38,124 bases of DNA from a virus. The DNA lies in IMG/VR virus record IMGVR_UViG_3300007734_000663, positions 1 to 38,124 of that record, one strand, 5' to 3'. Shown here in pieces: positions 1 through 8,253 of the stretch (positions are counted from its first letter, which is position 1; each line of letters starts with the position of its first letter). Below the pieces are notes generated by a model. It had not been told where the DNA came from. It made no database searches and was given only the letters and a program-made list of their open reading frames with translations. A program made the position numbers and the translations under genes.

Positions 1-127
1 AAGCTTTAGGCATGGGTTACGAACCCCTAACCCCTAACTGTCACAGATAGCGGCTGATTGGAAGACAGATTCGGCATCCCCTCGGACGATTTATTTTACC
101 CTGCTTTCTTCCTCATATCAAATACGT
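1..127. repeat. Terminal direct repeat, left copy
   Basis: These 127 bases are identical to 37998-38124. An exact repeat of this length at both contig ends is what a circular or circularly permuted molecule gives when assembled with k-mer 127. It therefore marks a complete genome and is probably not a physical phage terminus. It lies inside the gene-free region, so the ends break no gene. Confidence 0.95.
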
Positions 128-200
128 CTCGTTACGCTAATTCTTTTATTGACTCGCGCTCTTGTACTGTGCTTGGTTAGCCAGTGGAGGAAACGTAGAC
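1..200. other. Gene-free leader before the rightward block
   Basis: This is the continuation of the 36842-37997 gene-free region across the circle junction. Two hairpins are visible. One is TTAG(6-9)+GGGTT(14-18) with AACCC(22-26)+CTAA(27-30), loop ACG. The other is CTGTC(38-42) with GACAG(64-68). CCCCTAA occurs twice in tandem at 24-37. TTGACT at 149-154 resembles a -35 box, but no matching -10 lies 16-18 bases downstream, so I make no promoter call. A good Shine-Dalgarno (GGAGG, 186-190) serves the gene starting at 201. Confidence 0.6.
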
Positions 201-662
201 ATGACTGCCCGAACCAAGCCTGATGCCGCCCCTCGTACGGCTACCGATAAGCGTGACTTCGGTCGCAAGTACGAGCTTCACGTCGGTGACCGATATGGGC
301 GACTCCTCGTTACCCAGACGCGCCCCAAGCTCGTCTTGCTCTGCGACTGCGGCAAGACCATCGACGACCGAACCCCTTCCCACATCGCCGTCAATCGCCT
401 CCGTTCCTGCGGCTGTGGCAAGTCTCCTCGCCCCGCTCGCTCCCCCGGCGACAAACACAACGAGTGGACTCTCGTGAAGCTCCTCGAAGACGGAGCCTCT
501 ACCTACCTGCGCCTCTGGTCCGTTGAGTGCTCCTGCGGCTACAAGGCCTCCAAGTACGAGTCCGACCTCAAGACCAATGCCGTCTCCTGTAACGCTTGCG
601 GCTATACTCGCCGAGCAGCTCGCACCCGCCAAAAGCATCTCGACTCCCAGGTGGCCAAGTGA
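201..662 (+). CDS. Tandem zinc-ribbon protein (153 aa)
   Basis: This small protein contains two similar modules. The first has GDRYGRLLV, then CDCGK and CGCG. The second has a related strand pattern, then CSCGY and CNACGY. The layout (G-x-R-x-G-R-L-x-V, Cys pair, Cys pair) is the zinc-ribbon module common in phage accessory proteins, often next to HNH homing nucleases, but no nuclease motif is present. Nucleic-acid binding is inferred. The ATG at 201 is chosen because GGAGG lies 10 bases upstream; an in-frame TTG at 162 lacks such a site. It is the first gene of the rightward block and overlaps the next gene by GTGA. Confidence 0.75.
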   Translation: MTARTKPDAAPRTATDKRDFGRKYELHVGDRYGRLLVTQTRPKLVLLCDCGKTIDDRTPSHIAVNRLRSCGCGKSPRPARSPGDKHNEWTLVKLLEDGASTYLRLWSVECSCGYKASKYESDLKTNAVSCNACGYTRRAARTRQKHLDSQVAK

Positions 663-1048
663 ACAAACTGGGTAAGCGCGCCGTGGCGTGCAAGAACTTC
701 TACTGGATGCAGGGCATGCTCTCAAGCAGTGGCCGTCGCGTTGGCGTCTGGATTCCAGGAACCGTCTGCGGTGCCTCAGAGGAGGAGCTTGTGTGGCCCG
801 ACCTCGACGACCCCGCCACGCTTGGGTGCCTGCTTCACTTGGTGCGCGAGGCGTGGCCGGACGAGTGGCACGAGTTCATGGTGCCGATATTCGACGGCTT
901 TAGCCACTGGTATGTGGGGTGCATGATGCCTGGCACGTCCAGGATCGTCATGCCCACCCGCGTCATGCAGAACGGGTTGCTTGACGCGCTTCCGCCGAAG
1001 CCGACCGAGGCCGAAGCCCTTGTGGCCGCACTGGAGGCTGCGCCATGA
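659..1048 (+). CDS. Conserved-type phage hypothetical protein (129 aa)
   Basis: The function is unknown. The protein contains YWMQGMLSSSGRRVGVW near its N-terminus and WPDLDDPATLGCLLHLVREAW in the middle; the DPATLGCLL pattern recurs in unassigned small proteins of proteobacterial phages and prophages. The GTG at 659 is chosen because it overlaps the preceding stop as GTGA and has a CAGGTGG site just upstream; a longer reading frame to 596 would overlap the previous gene by 67 bases. The stop overlaps the next start as ATGA, so it is translationally coupled on both sides. Confidence 0.75.
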   Translation: MNKLGKRAVACKNFYWMQGMLSSSGRRVGVWIPGTVCGASEEELVWPDLDDPATLGCLLHLVREAWPDEWHEFMVPIFDGFSHWYVGCMMPGTSRIVMPTRVMQNGLLDALPPKPTEAEALVAALEAAP

Positions 1049-1401
1049 GCAAAGTAGACATTGATGAACTCGTCCGCTGGCGAGACAAGTGCGAGGCGCT
1101 GGCTGCATCGCTGCAGCGGAAGGTCCGGCACTGCGACGAGATCACAGAGGAGCGCGACGAGGCGCGGGCGGAAGCGGACTACTTGCGCCGGGACGTGGAA
1201 TGTCTGCAGCTTGGACTAACCGTTAGCAACGAGGCATATCGCGCGGGATACAAAGCGGGGAACCTTGCTAGCGAGGCCTACCGCCGAGGCGCGGAGGCCA
1301 TGCGCGAGGCGTGTGCGCACGAGGCTTCCGTATGCGCCAATCACCGAGGCGAGAAGCTTGCCGACATCCTGAGCGCCCTGCCGATCCCGGAGGAGCCATG
1401 A
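1045..1401 (+). CDS. Small coiled-coil hypothetical protein (118 aa)
   Basis: The sequence is rich in Glu, Arg and Ala. Residues about 5-55 form a predicted amphipathic coiled coil (ERDEARAEADYLRRDVE), followed by repeated AYRAGYKAG / AYRRGAEAM helices. There is no catalytic motif and the function is unknown. It overlaps the upstream stop by ATGA and the downstream start by ATGA, so it sits inside a coupled string of small genes. The ERDEAR motif is shared with the next gene and may reflect an old duplication. Confidence 0.7.
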   Translation: MSKVDIDELVRWRDKCEALAASLQRKVRHCDEITEERDEARAEADYLRRDVECLQLGLTVSNEAYRAGYKAGNLASEAYRRGAEAMREACAHEASVCANHRGEKLADILSALPIPEEP

Positions 1402-1877
1402 CCCGCCTAGACCTTGAAGCCATCCGGGCGCGCTGCGATGCAGCGACGAAGGGTCCGTGGCGAGTGGACGGAAACACCTATGACGAGGATTGCAACGAGC
1501 ACCTCGCGCCATACGGCCTCGAAGGGCCAAATGAACGGATGATCTGGTCAAGCGGCGGTGGCGAATACAGTCACCCCGACATGGCTACGGCGCAATTCAT
1601 CGCCCACACCCGCGCCGACATTCCCGCGCTGCTCGCGTACATCGACGAGCTGGTGCGCGAGCGCGACGAGGCCCGCGCGCAGCTCGCAGCCATCGACACC
1701 GGGAGCCCATGCGACGGGCACCGACATTGCTGCGCGGACCGGCGGAAGCTCGCAGAGGAGCTACTGAGGGTTCGAGCGGAGCGCGACGAGGCAGTCAAGG
1801 CTTGCGCTGACGCGCTTGCAGAGCGCATCACTTGGTACCAACGAGGACGCGAAGAGGCGCTTAAGGAGAAGCCGTGA
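1398..1877 (+). CDS. Phage accessory protein with GPW / DIPALLAYIDEL motifs (159 aa)
   Basis: The N-terminus carries AIRARCDAATKGPW, followed by FIAHTRADIPALLAYIDELVRERDEARAQL and a C-terminal coiled coil. This order is familiar from small, variable phage and prophage proteins of unknown function. A central His/Cys cluster (CDGHRHCCADRR) could bind metal. The start has a strong GGAGGAG site (1389-1395) and overlaps the preceding stop as ATGA. The end overlaps the following GTG. The role is unknown; the position suggests an early or host-takeover accessory function rather than a virion part. Confidence 0.75.
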   Translation: MTRLDLEAIRARCDAATKGPWRVDGNTYDEDCNEHLAPYGLEGPNERMIWSSGGGEYSHPDMATAQFIAHTRADIPALLAYIDELVRERDEARAQLAAIDTGSPCDGHRHCCADRRKLAEELLRVRAERDEAVKACADALAERITWYQRGREEALKEKP

Positions 1878-2251
1878 CCAATTCTATCAAACGAGCTATC
1901 CCAGGAGGCGGATTTGCCACGACTACCAAAGGCTACTGCAGCGGATGGCGGAAGTACGCAGACGCAATCGCAGCAGCGACTGGCTGGGCAATTCACTCAT
2001 TCGGCAATGGGCATGTTCGGTTCGTTTCTTCAGACTACAAACACACGCAGTCAATCAATATCGAATTCATAGAGCCACTAGCTGACGCAGTGCGCAAGGG
2101 GTACAAGTGGAAGAAAATATCACAAAATCATTCCCAATTCAGCGAGCCGTCTTCCTCCGAGGAGTCGACGACCCAAGCGAAAAGTCGCGAATCACCACAA
2201 CCTTCTACCGGCCAAAACACATGGATCTTCGATACGAAGAAGGATTTGTGA
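1874..2251 (+). CDS. Hypothetical protein (125 aa) with low-complexity tail
   Basis: The GTG start overlaps the previous stop as GTGA, and AAGGAG lies just upstream. Residues 1-80 look like an ordinary folded domain (GWRKYADAIAAATGW, HVRFVSSDYK). From about residue 80 the protein becomes Ser/Gln/Glu/Thr-rich and low in complexity. That tail coincides with the 145-base overlap with the next gene, which is read in another frame. Either the tail is a by-product of overprinting, or a mutation removed an earlier stop. No family is recognised. Confidence 0.6.
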   Translation: MTNSIKRAIPGGGFATTTKGYCSGWRKYADAIAAATGWAIHSFGNGHVRFVSSDYKHTQSINIEFIEPLADAVRKGYKWKKISQNHSQFSEPSSSEESTTQAKSRESPQPSTGQNTWIFDTKKDL

Positions 2252-2445
2252 AGGCTGGCTCGACGCTGGTGCCACTCAACAACGTCGTTGAGATGATCTC
2301 AATCAAGCTCGAGCCCGTTGCTGTGCCAGTAGTCTGTGTTGAGCCAAGCGATGACGCTCCCGAAGTGAGCGAGAAGGTATCCGTCACGGATGAAGAAGAC
2401 AAGCCAGCACGCCGTCGAGGCCGACCGCGCAAGATCCAAGTCTGA
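2107..2445 (+). CDS. Hypothetical protein with C-terminal AT-hook-like motif (112 aa)
   Basis: The sequence HMDLRYEEGFVKAGSTLVPLNNVVEM looks like a small beta-rich phage protein of a recurring unassigned type. The last residues, ARRRGRPRKIQV, contain the RGRPRK core of an AT-hook, which binds the minor groove of AT-rich DNA; DNA binding is inferred. The GTG at 2107 has AAGGGG five bases upstream. The later ATG at 2221 has no visible ribosome site but would remove the overlap with the preceding gene. The end overlaps the terminase start by 56 bases. Confidence 0.6.
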   Translation: MEENITKSFPIQRAVFLRGVDDPSEKSRITTTFYRPKHMDLRYEEGFVKAGSTLVPLNNVVEMISIKLEPVAVPVVCVEPSDDAPEVSEKVSVTDEEDKPARRRGRPRKIQV

Positions 2446-4030
2446 TGACGTCCTTGGAGTGTTTGAGGCCGCTGTCCGAGAGCAACTGGCAGCGAAGGAT
2501 CTCTCTCACTTTGAGGGTCTGCTCACCTCTTCTCTCGGGTTTGGCCTTACTACTGCCAGCCCCCTACAGCGAGCTATTGCTCGTGTCGCTGACGGGCGTC
2601 CTTTGGGCGACCTTGCAGATGACCCACGTGTCCTCCGTGCGTTCGGAGGAGTTATTCCAGATGCTGTTAAGCCCGCAGAACTTGCAATCGTCTCTGGTAT
2701 CCGTACGGCTAAGAGCTTATCAGCAGCAGCTCTTGCAGTACACTGGTCGCAGCGGGCGGATTTATCGAGACTAGGGCCTGGAGAGATCCCTCGTATCTCC
2801 ATTGTATCCCTGTCGAAGGACCTTGCAGACGTTGTCTACGGCCACATCGTTGGCAGGACGATGGCCTCTCCTATTCTGTCGAAGCTCATCCTGGAGACTC
2901 CGACAGCGGATACCCTGATGATTCGGCATCCGTCAGGCAGGCCCGTCGAGATCAAGGTAGTTGCATCGAGCAAGGCCGGATCGTCCCTCGTAGCCCGATG
3001 GTCGGCTGGCGTTATCATGGACGAGGTAGCGCGATGGGGTTCTGATGAGTCAGCCGTCTCCGTCAATGACCTACGTGATGCTGTTCTGCTTCGCATCCTA
3101 CCAGGAGCGCAGCTGGTCTACATCTCGAGCCCCTGGGCTCCGATGGGGTTCTTGTACGAGCTTGTCAAAGACAGGTGGGGAAAGCCAAGCCGAGACTGTA
3201 TCGTAGTCAAGGCACCAGCCTACGATATGGCTCCCATCATCTGGCCTGAAGAAAAGCTGGAGATTGCGAGGAGAGATCCGCGCATCTATCGCACCGACAT
3301 CGAAGCAGAGTTTGCTGACCCAGAAGAGGCCCTGTTCACGACAAACATGATCGAGACAGCTACGAGGGAAGCGCCTATCGCTTCCGCGCCCCAGCAAGGA
3401 GTGACATACACTGCTGCCATCGACCCGGCAACCAGAGGTAACAGCTTCACCCTCGTCGTTGCGACTGGCTCTGGGCGCAAGAAGAAAGTCATCTGCTTGG
3501 CGCGTCAATGGACAGGAAGTCCAGTAAATCCCTTGAGGCCAGCACTGGTTCTCGAGGAGATAGCACACATACTAAAAGCATATAGGGTAACTGTCCTAGA
3601 CAGCGACCAGTATATGGGCGACGCGCTACGTGATTTGGCAAACCAAGTCGGGCTCATCCTCGTTCCACACTCGTGGACGTCGACAGAGCGCACCAAACGC
3701 TACCTGACCTTGCGGACCATGTTCGAGATAGGCGATGTCGAGCTGCCGCCAGACCAGTTTGTAAGGCAGGACTTGCAGCGAGTCGTTCGCCGGTACTCTC
3801 AGTCCGGGATAACGATTGACCTGATGAAGTCAGGCGATGGTCGCCACGCCGACTATGCCCCAGCTATCTGCATGGCTCTCACTCGATGGCACGAGCTGGA
3901 AGACAACCGACAGCAGAGTGAATTCGAGAGCGGATACCAGGGACTTGATGAAGAAGAGAAAAAGATATGGGGTAGAATAGAGAATAATATAAGAGCAAAA
4001 AACAAGAAGTCGTCAAGGGTGCGACGATGA
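2390..4030 (+). CDS. terL: Terminase large subunit
   Basis: This is the ATP-driven DNA-packaging motor and headful or end-cutting nuclease, acting at the procapsid portal. The N-terminal ATPase has a degenerate Walker A (SGIRTAKS, about residues 102-109) and Walker B GVIMDE (207-212). The C-terminal RNase H-like nuclease has AAIDPA (Asp about 345), VLDSDQ (404-406) and an Asp-rich GDGRHADYAP segment near the end. The length (546 aa) fits the family. It sits directly upstream of the portal gene, as usual. The ATG at 2390 lies 56 bases inside the previous gene, with GAGAAGG about 12 bases upstream; a GTG at 2459 is an alternative. No small terminase is adjacent; a candidate lies in the opposite operon. 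Confidence 0.92.
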   Translation: MKKTSQHAVEADRARSKSDDVLGVFEAAVREQLAAKDLSHFEGLLTSSLGFGLTTASPLQRAIARVADGRPLGDLADDPRVLRAFGGVIPDAVKPAELAIVSGIRTAKSLSAAALAVHWSQRADLSRLGPGEIPRISIVSLSKDLADVVYGHIVGRTMASPILSKLILETPTADTLMIRHPSGRPVEIKVVASSKAGSSLVARWSAGVIMDEVARWGSDESAVSVNDLRDAVLLRILPGAQLVYISSPWAPMGFLYELVKDRWGKPSRDCIVVKAPAYDMAPIIWPEEKLEIARRDPRIYRTDIEAEFADPEEALFTTNMIETATREAPIASAPQQGVTYTAAIDPATRGNSFTLVVATGSGRKKKVICLARQWTGSPVNPLRPALVLEEIAHILKAYRVTVLDSDQYMGDALRDLANQVGLILVPHSWTSTERTKRYLTLRTMFEIGDVELPPDQFVRQDLQRVVRRYSQSGITIDLMKSGDGRHADYAPAICMALTRWHELEDNRQQSEFESGYQGLDEEEKKIWGRIENNIRAKNKKSSRVRR

Positions 4031-4089
4031 TTTATCTTGACATAAACCAAGTTCGGAAGATGATTGCATACTATGGCTTCGATCAATGA
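4027..4089 (+). CDS. Possible 20-codon coupling peptide
   Basis: An ATG overlaps the terminase stop as ATGA and opens a 20-codon frame ending at 4089, 17 bases past the portal start. It would hand ribosomes from terminase to portal, whose own start at 4073 has poor Shine-Dalgarno spacing. There is no independent sign that the peptide is functional, and it could be chance. Confidence 0.2.
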   Translation: MIYLDINQVRKMIAYYGFDQ

Positions 4090-5941
4090 CACTACTGAAG
4101 CGTGGTGGTTGCTGCATGAACAAGGGGATAACCCAGCAGACTCTGTAGTCAGTACCATCAACTCAATTCGAAACGAGACTTCGTATCGCCGCCAGATGTG
4201 GCAGCGAGCGGCAGAGGTCTATGGTGCGGATTTGCGGATGTTTGGGATGCCAGTAAAGGGCATCTACGATGACCGAGTCAGCTTCAACGTAGCCAGGAAC
4301 GCCATTCATACGATGCAGGCCAAACTGGCTCGCACGATGCCTATCCCATCATCCCAAACGGTGGGCGGAGATTGGATTCAGCGGGATCGCGCAAAGCAAC
4401 TAGACCGATTCTTCTCGGGCGCGTTCTACAGCGCGCAGTACAGCAAGACGTTCCCTCAGATCCTGCTCGATGTCCTTGTCTTTGGGACCGCTGCGGTAAA
4501 GGTCTACTTCTCTCAGGGCAAGTTGCAGATCGAGCGAATCCCGATCTTCGACCTTCTCGTGTCAGAGGCCGAGGCGCGCTACGGAACGCCTCGGTGCTAC
4601 TATCACCGATGCTACATGGACCGCTCCGTGGTCCTTGAGACGTTCGGTGGCGAAGACGAAAGCCTCTACGGGACTGCCGCAGCACGTCGAGCAGCTATCC
4701 TTGGGGCTCCGAAACCTGCGGATGATGACTCTGCGTACATGAATAGTGGCCGCTACAGCGACCAGATCCTGGTGTACGAGGCAGTCCACCTTGCATCTGG
4801 GCCAAAAGCGAACGATGGGGCGAAGATCATCTCCCTTTCGACAGGCGTTCTGCAGGCATCGGAGTGGAGCCGGAGCGATAACGCGTCTATCGCGTTCCTT
4901 AAAACGAACGCGGTACTGTCTGGGTTCTTCGGGCCGTCCATGGCGCTCGAGTTGGCTCCCGCACAGGATGAATACGACCGTCTGAGCGAGAAAATCCAGG
5001 TTGCGCACCACCTTATGGGCGGTTCTCATATCGCAATTCAGGCTGGAACTCTTGGTAAGACGAAAATCGATAACGATGTCGGAACATTCTTTGAATACTC
5101 CGGCGCGCCGCCGATGGTATTCAACCCCCAGCCGGTCCATCCTGATACGTACTCGTACAAGGATTCGATCGCTCAGAATATGCTTCGCTATGAGGGCATT
5201 TCCGAGCTTGCCGCTCAATCCCTTCTTCCAGCTGGCCTTCGTCAGGCATCTGGACGGGCTCTGACGGTATATGACGACATGGAAGACGCTAGGTTCCGTG
5301 TTGCCCACGAGTCTGTGCGTCAATTCCACGTAGACATTGGCTGGCTCATCGTAGATGCATGCATCGAGGCGAGCGAAGCAGGCGAGACTGTCCAAGTCCT
5401 TGCTCCAAGCAAGAAAGCATTGGAGCGCATCGACTGGGAGGATGTTGCCATGGACCGCGACGACTTCATTCTCGTATGCGAACCAGTGAGCGCGCTGAGT
5501 CAGAGCAAGGCTGCGCGGTTCTCGGAAGTCATCGAGATGATGGACCGGAAACTGATCACTTCGAAGGAAGAGGCGTTCTCGCTCCTGGAGATTCCAGACA
5601 TCGATGCCGCTCGCGACCTCGAGACGTCTGACCTAGACGTCGTCGACAAGGCCGTTGCCATGATTCTTCGTGGCCAGCGGTACGTGTCGCCCGACAAGTA
5701 CATGAACATGCCGCTCGCCTTCGACAGGGCTCGACGGCACTACAACAAAGCTCGAGTAGAGGGCGTCCCAGAAAAGCGACTTACGGTCCTTCGACAGTAC
5801 CTCGAAGAGATTGAGTCGCTGCTTCAGCAAGCCAAGCAGGACGTTCAAGACGAGCAGATGGCTCAACAGGCTGCAGCCCAAGGTGCGCAGGGGATGCCCC
5901 CGCCACAAGAAGGTGCGCCACAAATGGAGGAAACACAATGA
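4073..5941 (+). CDS. Portal (head-tail connector) protein
   Basis: This 622-aa protein is expected to form the dodecameric ring through which DNA enters and leaves the head. Its position between terminase and scaffold is diagnostic. The segment DVLVFGTAAVKVYF followed by ERIPIFDLLVSEAEARYG and YYHRCYMDR is typical of podovirus portals. The C-terminus is Gln/Ala/Pro-rich (about 590-622). I start at the ATG at 4073; an in-frame TTG at 4064 has GGAAG at better spacing and cannot be excluded. The end overlaps the scaffold start by ATGA. Confidence 0.88.
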   Translation: MASINDTTEAWWLLHEQGDNPADSVVSTINSIRNETSYRRQMWQRAAEVYGADLRMFGMPVKGIYDDRVSFNVARNAIHTMQAKLARTMPIPSSQTVGGDWIQRDRAKQLDRFFSGAFYSAQYSKTFPQILLDVLVFGTAAVKVYFSQGKLQIERIPIFDLLVSEAEARYGTPRCYYHRCYMDRSVVLETFGGEDESLYGTAAARRAAILGAPKPADDDSAYMNSGRYSDQILVYEAVHLASGPKANDGAKIISLSTGVLQASEWSRSDNASIAFLKTNAVLSGFFGPSMALELAPAQDEYDRLSEKIQVAHHLMGGSHIAIQAGTLGKTKIDNDVGTFFEYSGAPPMVFNPQPVHPDTYSYKDSIAQNMLRYEGISELAAQSLLPAGLRQASGRALTVYDDMEDARFRVAHESVRQFHVDIGWLIVDACIEASEAGETVQVLAPSKKALERIDWEDVAMDRDDFILVCEPVSALSQSKAARFSEVIEMMDRKLITSKEEAFSLLEIPDIDAARDLETSDLDVVDKAVAMILRGQRYVSPDKYMNMPLAFDRARRHYNKARVEGVPEKRLTVLRQYLEEIESLLQQAKQDVQDEQMAQQAAAQGAQGMPPPQEGAPQMEETQ

Positions 5942-6876
5942 GCGATGACCTGATTTCTAAGATGCGAGCAGCAGCAGACACCGTAATCTCTTCACAGTCC
6001 AGCGACAGCGCCGAGGAGGGCCAAGAAGAGTCGTCCGAGGAAGGTTTGTCCACCGAGGGCGAGGCTTCGTCGGAAGACGGTGCTGATGCCATCGAGGCGG
6101 AGGAAGCTGCCGAAGAAGCAGAGCCGGAGGAAGAGTCCGACAATGACGGAGTCGTCGCCATCCGGCGGCAGGCAGAGCGCCGGATTGTTCGAGCCGAGGC
6201 GCGCACGCGCGAACTTGAAGCTCAGCTTGAGCAGGCCAGTTCGCAGAACGAAAAGACCCGAAGTCAGGTCGCGGAAGACATCTTCAAGAAACTTCGACGT
6301 CGGCCCGTGTCGACGTTCAAGGAATTCGGGTTTGAGTTTCAAGACCTGATTGACGCTGGCATTCGTGAAACGACTGGTCAGGATGACCGGGTTACGAGCG
6401 AAATCGATGAACTGCGAGGGGAGCTTCGAGAGCTTCGTCGAGAGCGCGAAGAAATCAAGAAAGGCGAGCAGCACGCTGCGGACAAGCAGAAGCAGGCAGC
6501 CGCACGCGGAGACTTCCTTGGGATGGTCACCAAGCGTGACTTCCCAACTCTCTACAACTTGTTCGAGGATGACCCAGAAGCCTTGTGGGGCGAGGCTCAG
6601 CGCCTTGCTACGAGCATGGCATCGAACGGAGACGACATCAGCGATACCCTCGTGATTCGTATGCTCGACAAAAAGTACCGAGACCGGCTCGTGCGTGCCG
6701 GAGGCGCAGCTGCAGGGAAAGACTCTCCCAAGCGGCAGGCGTCCAAAACGCTATCAACGAAGGCGGCCAGTGAAGTGCGGACTTCGGGCAAGCCGTTTGG
6801 GCAGCTTTCTCCAGATGAACAAAAAGCTGCTCTTCAAGCCGCAGTCAAAAAAGCACTCAATCAATCTCCAAACTGA
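5938..6876 (+). CDS. Scaffolding protein
   Basis: This 312-aa protein lies exactly between portal and capsid, where the assembly scaffold is expected. Residues about 18-68 are extremely Glu/Ser-rich. Two charged coiled-coil stretches follow (about 72-112 and 150-190), then an Arg-rich segment and a basic C-terminus ending KKALNQSPN, consistent with a capsid-contacting scaffold tail. There is no protease motif, so head maturation by cleavage is not indicated here. The start overlaps the portal stop as ATGA, with GGAGG upstream. Confidence 0.82.
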   Translation: MSDDLISKMRAAADTVISSQSSDSAEEGQEESSEEGLSTEGEASSEDGADAIEAEEAAEEAEPEEESDNDGVVAIRRQAERRIVRAEARTRELEAQLEQASSQNEKTRSQVAEDIFKKLRRRPVSTFKEFGFEFQDLIDAGIRETTGQDDRVTSEIDELRGELRELRREREEIKKGEQHAADKQKQAAARGDFLGMVTKRDFPTLYNLFEDDPEALWGEAQRLATSMASNGDDISDTLVIRMLDKKYRDRLVRAGGAAAGKDSPKRQASKTLSTKAASEVRTSGKPFGQLSPDEQKAALQAAVKKALNQSPN

Positions 6877-6888
6877 CAGGACATCATC

Positions 6889-8226
6889 ATGGCTGGCGCA
6901 AACTCCAATCCCACCTACGCAGCAATCCAAGCGATCCTCAAGACGAAGTACCCTGATGGAGCCATCCCCACGGCTCTCTACAAGAACTTCCCACTGGTCT
7001 CGCTTATCAAGAAGACCACGAACTTCGACGGCGACTTCCGCGTCGTTGCGCTTCAGAACGAGCGCCCACAAGGTTCGTCCTACGACTTCACCACGGCGCA
7101 AGGCGTGGCGAAGGGCGGCCTCAACGGCGGCGGCGGTTCCTACAAACGCTTCCAGGTCTACCGCACGAAGCACTATGGCCTTCTCCGCATGGACGGCGAA
7201 ACGATGAAGGCGGCTGTGCGCACGAGTGGCGCGCTTGTTGACCTTTGGAACCAAGAGACGGACGGCGTCTCGACAAATGAGCTTATGGACCTCGAGTTCC
7301 AGCTCTTCGGCGACGGGACGGGCGTTCGAGCGACGGTTGCGTCGTGGACGAACGCTACCAGCACTGTCCAACTCGCGACTCCTTCGGACATCGTCTACTT
7401 CTGCACCGGCATGAAGCTTGGCCTTGTGGTTGGAGGTGTTGAATACGGGTCCAGCGTCCCGGTTGATAGTGCAGCGACCGGAGAAGGCGCGTACGTCTTC
7501 AGCATTGACCGAACGGCTGGTTCGTTTGTGATTTCGAACGCGGCAGGCACTGTTGCGGCAGGCAAATTGTTTAACGGTTTGGCTCCAGCAATCGGCGATG
7601 GATTCGTCCGCCGTGGCGACTACAACGCTAATCCAGGCGGCGGCACGTTCACCACGAGCAACTCGGCTACTGGTCCTGTCACGGGCATCCAGGCGTGGAT
7701 TCCACAGGTGGTGTCGGCGACTCCGTTCTGGGGCCTCAACCGTACGGTGGACTCTGTTCGCCTTGCTGGTCAGCAGCTGAACGCCTCTGGTCTCCCCATG
7801 AACGAAGCACTCATGGAAGCGGAAGCGCGCGTTGCGGTTCAGGGCGTTGGCTACCCGGATACGATCTTCATCAACCCGCTCGATCTGCAGAACCTCAAGA
7901 AGGCTCTTGGTTCGGACATTGTCTATGACCGTGTTCAGTCGAACGTCGCTGGCATCAGCTTCAAGGCGATTGAGTATGACGGCATGAATGGCCCGATGAA
8001 GATCATCTCGGACCCGTTCTGCCCGCGCAACAAAGCGTTCATGCTCAATATGTCGGCATGGGAGCTTTCGACGCTCGGCGCTGCTCCTCAGATGCTCGAC
8101 TTCGACAACAACGACTACCTTCGCGTTGTCGATGCTGACCAGTACGAGGTCCGTTTCGGCCACTACGGCCAGAACATTTGCAACAACCCAGGCAGCAATA
8201 TCGTCATTCGTAACTTCGGTCTTTGA
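6889..8226 (+). CDS. Major capsid protein
   Basis: This 445-aa protein follows the scaffold gene and is the best candidate for the head shell subunit. The N-terminal part (ILKTKYPDGAIPTALYKNFPLVSLIKK) and the C-terminal part (ADQYEVRFGHYGQNICNNPGS) match the style of podovirus capsid proteins. A roughly 70-residue beta-rich insertion (about residues 155-240, ending VRRGDYN) interrupts the core, a common surface-exposed elaboration. HK97-type fold is inferred, not shown. The antisense strand is open over the whole gene (6754-8547), a codon-bias artefact. Confidence 0.9.
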   Translation: MAGANSNPTYAAIQAILKTKYPDGAIPTALYKNFPLVSLIKKTTNFDGDFRVVALQNERPQGSSYDFTTAQGVAKGGLNGGGGSYKRFQVYRTKHYGLLRMDGETMKAAVRTSGALVDLWNQETDGVSTNELMDLEFQLFGDGTGVRATVASWTNATSTVQLATPSDIVYFCTGMKLGLVVGGVEYGSSVPVDSAATGEGAYVFSIDRTAGSFVISNAAGTVAAGKLFNGLAPAIGDGFVRRGDYNANPGGGTFTTSNSATGPVTGIQAWIPQVVSATPFWGLNRTVDSVRLAGQQLNASGLPMNEALMEAEARVAVQGVGYPDTIFINPLDLQNLKKALGSDIVYDRVQSNVAGISFKAIEYDGMNGPMKIISDPFCPRNKAFMLNMSAWELSTLGAAPQMLDFDNNDYLRVVDADQYEVRFGHYGQNICNNPGSNIVIRNFGL

Positions 8227-8253
8227 TCCGGAGCCTAAGAAAGGAGCCGAATT

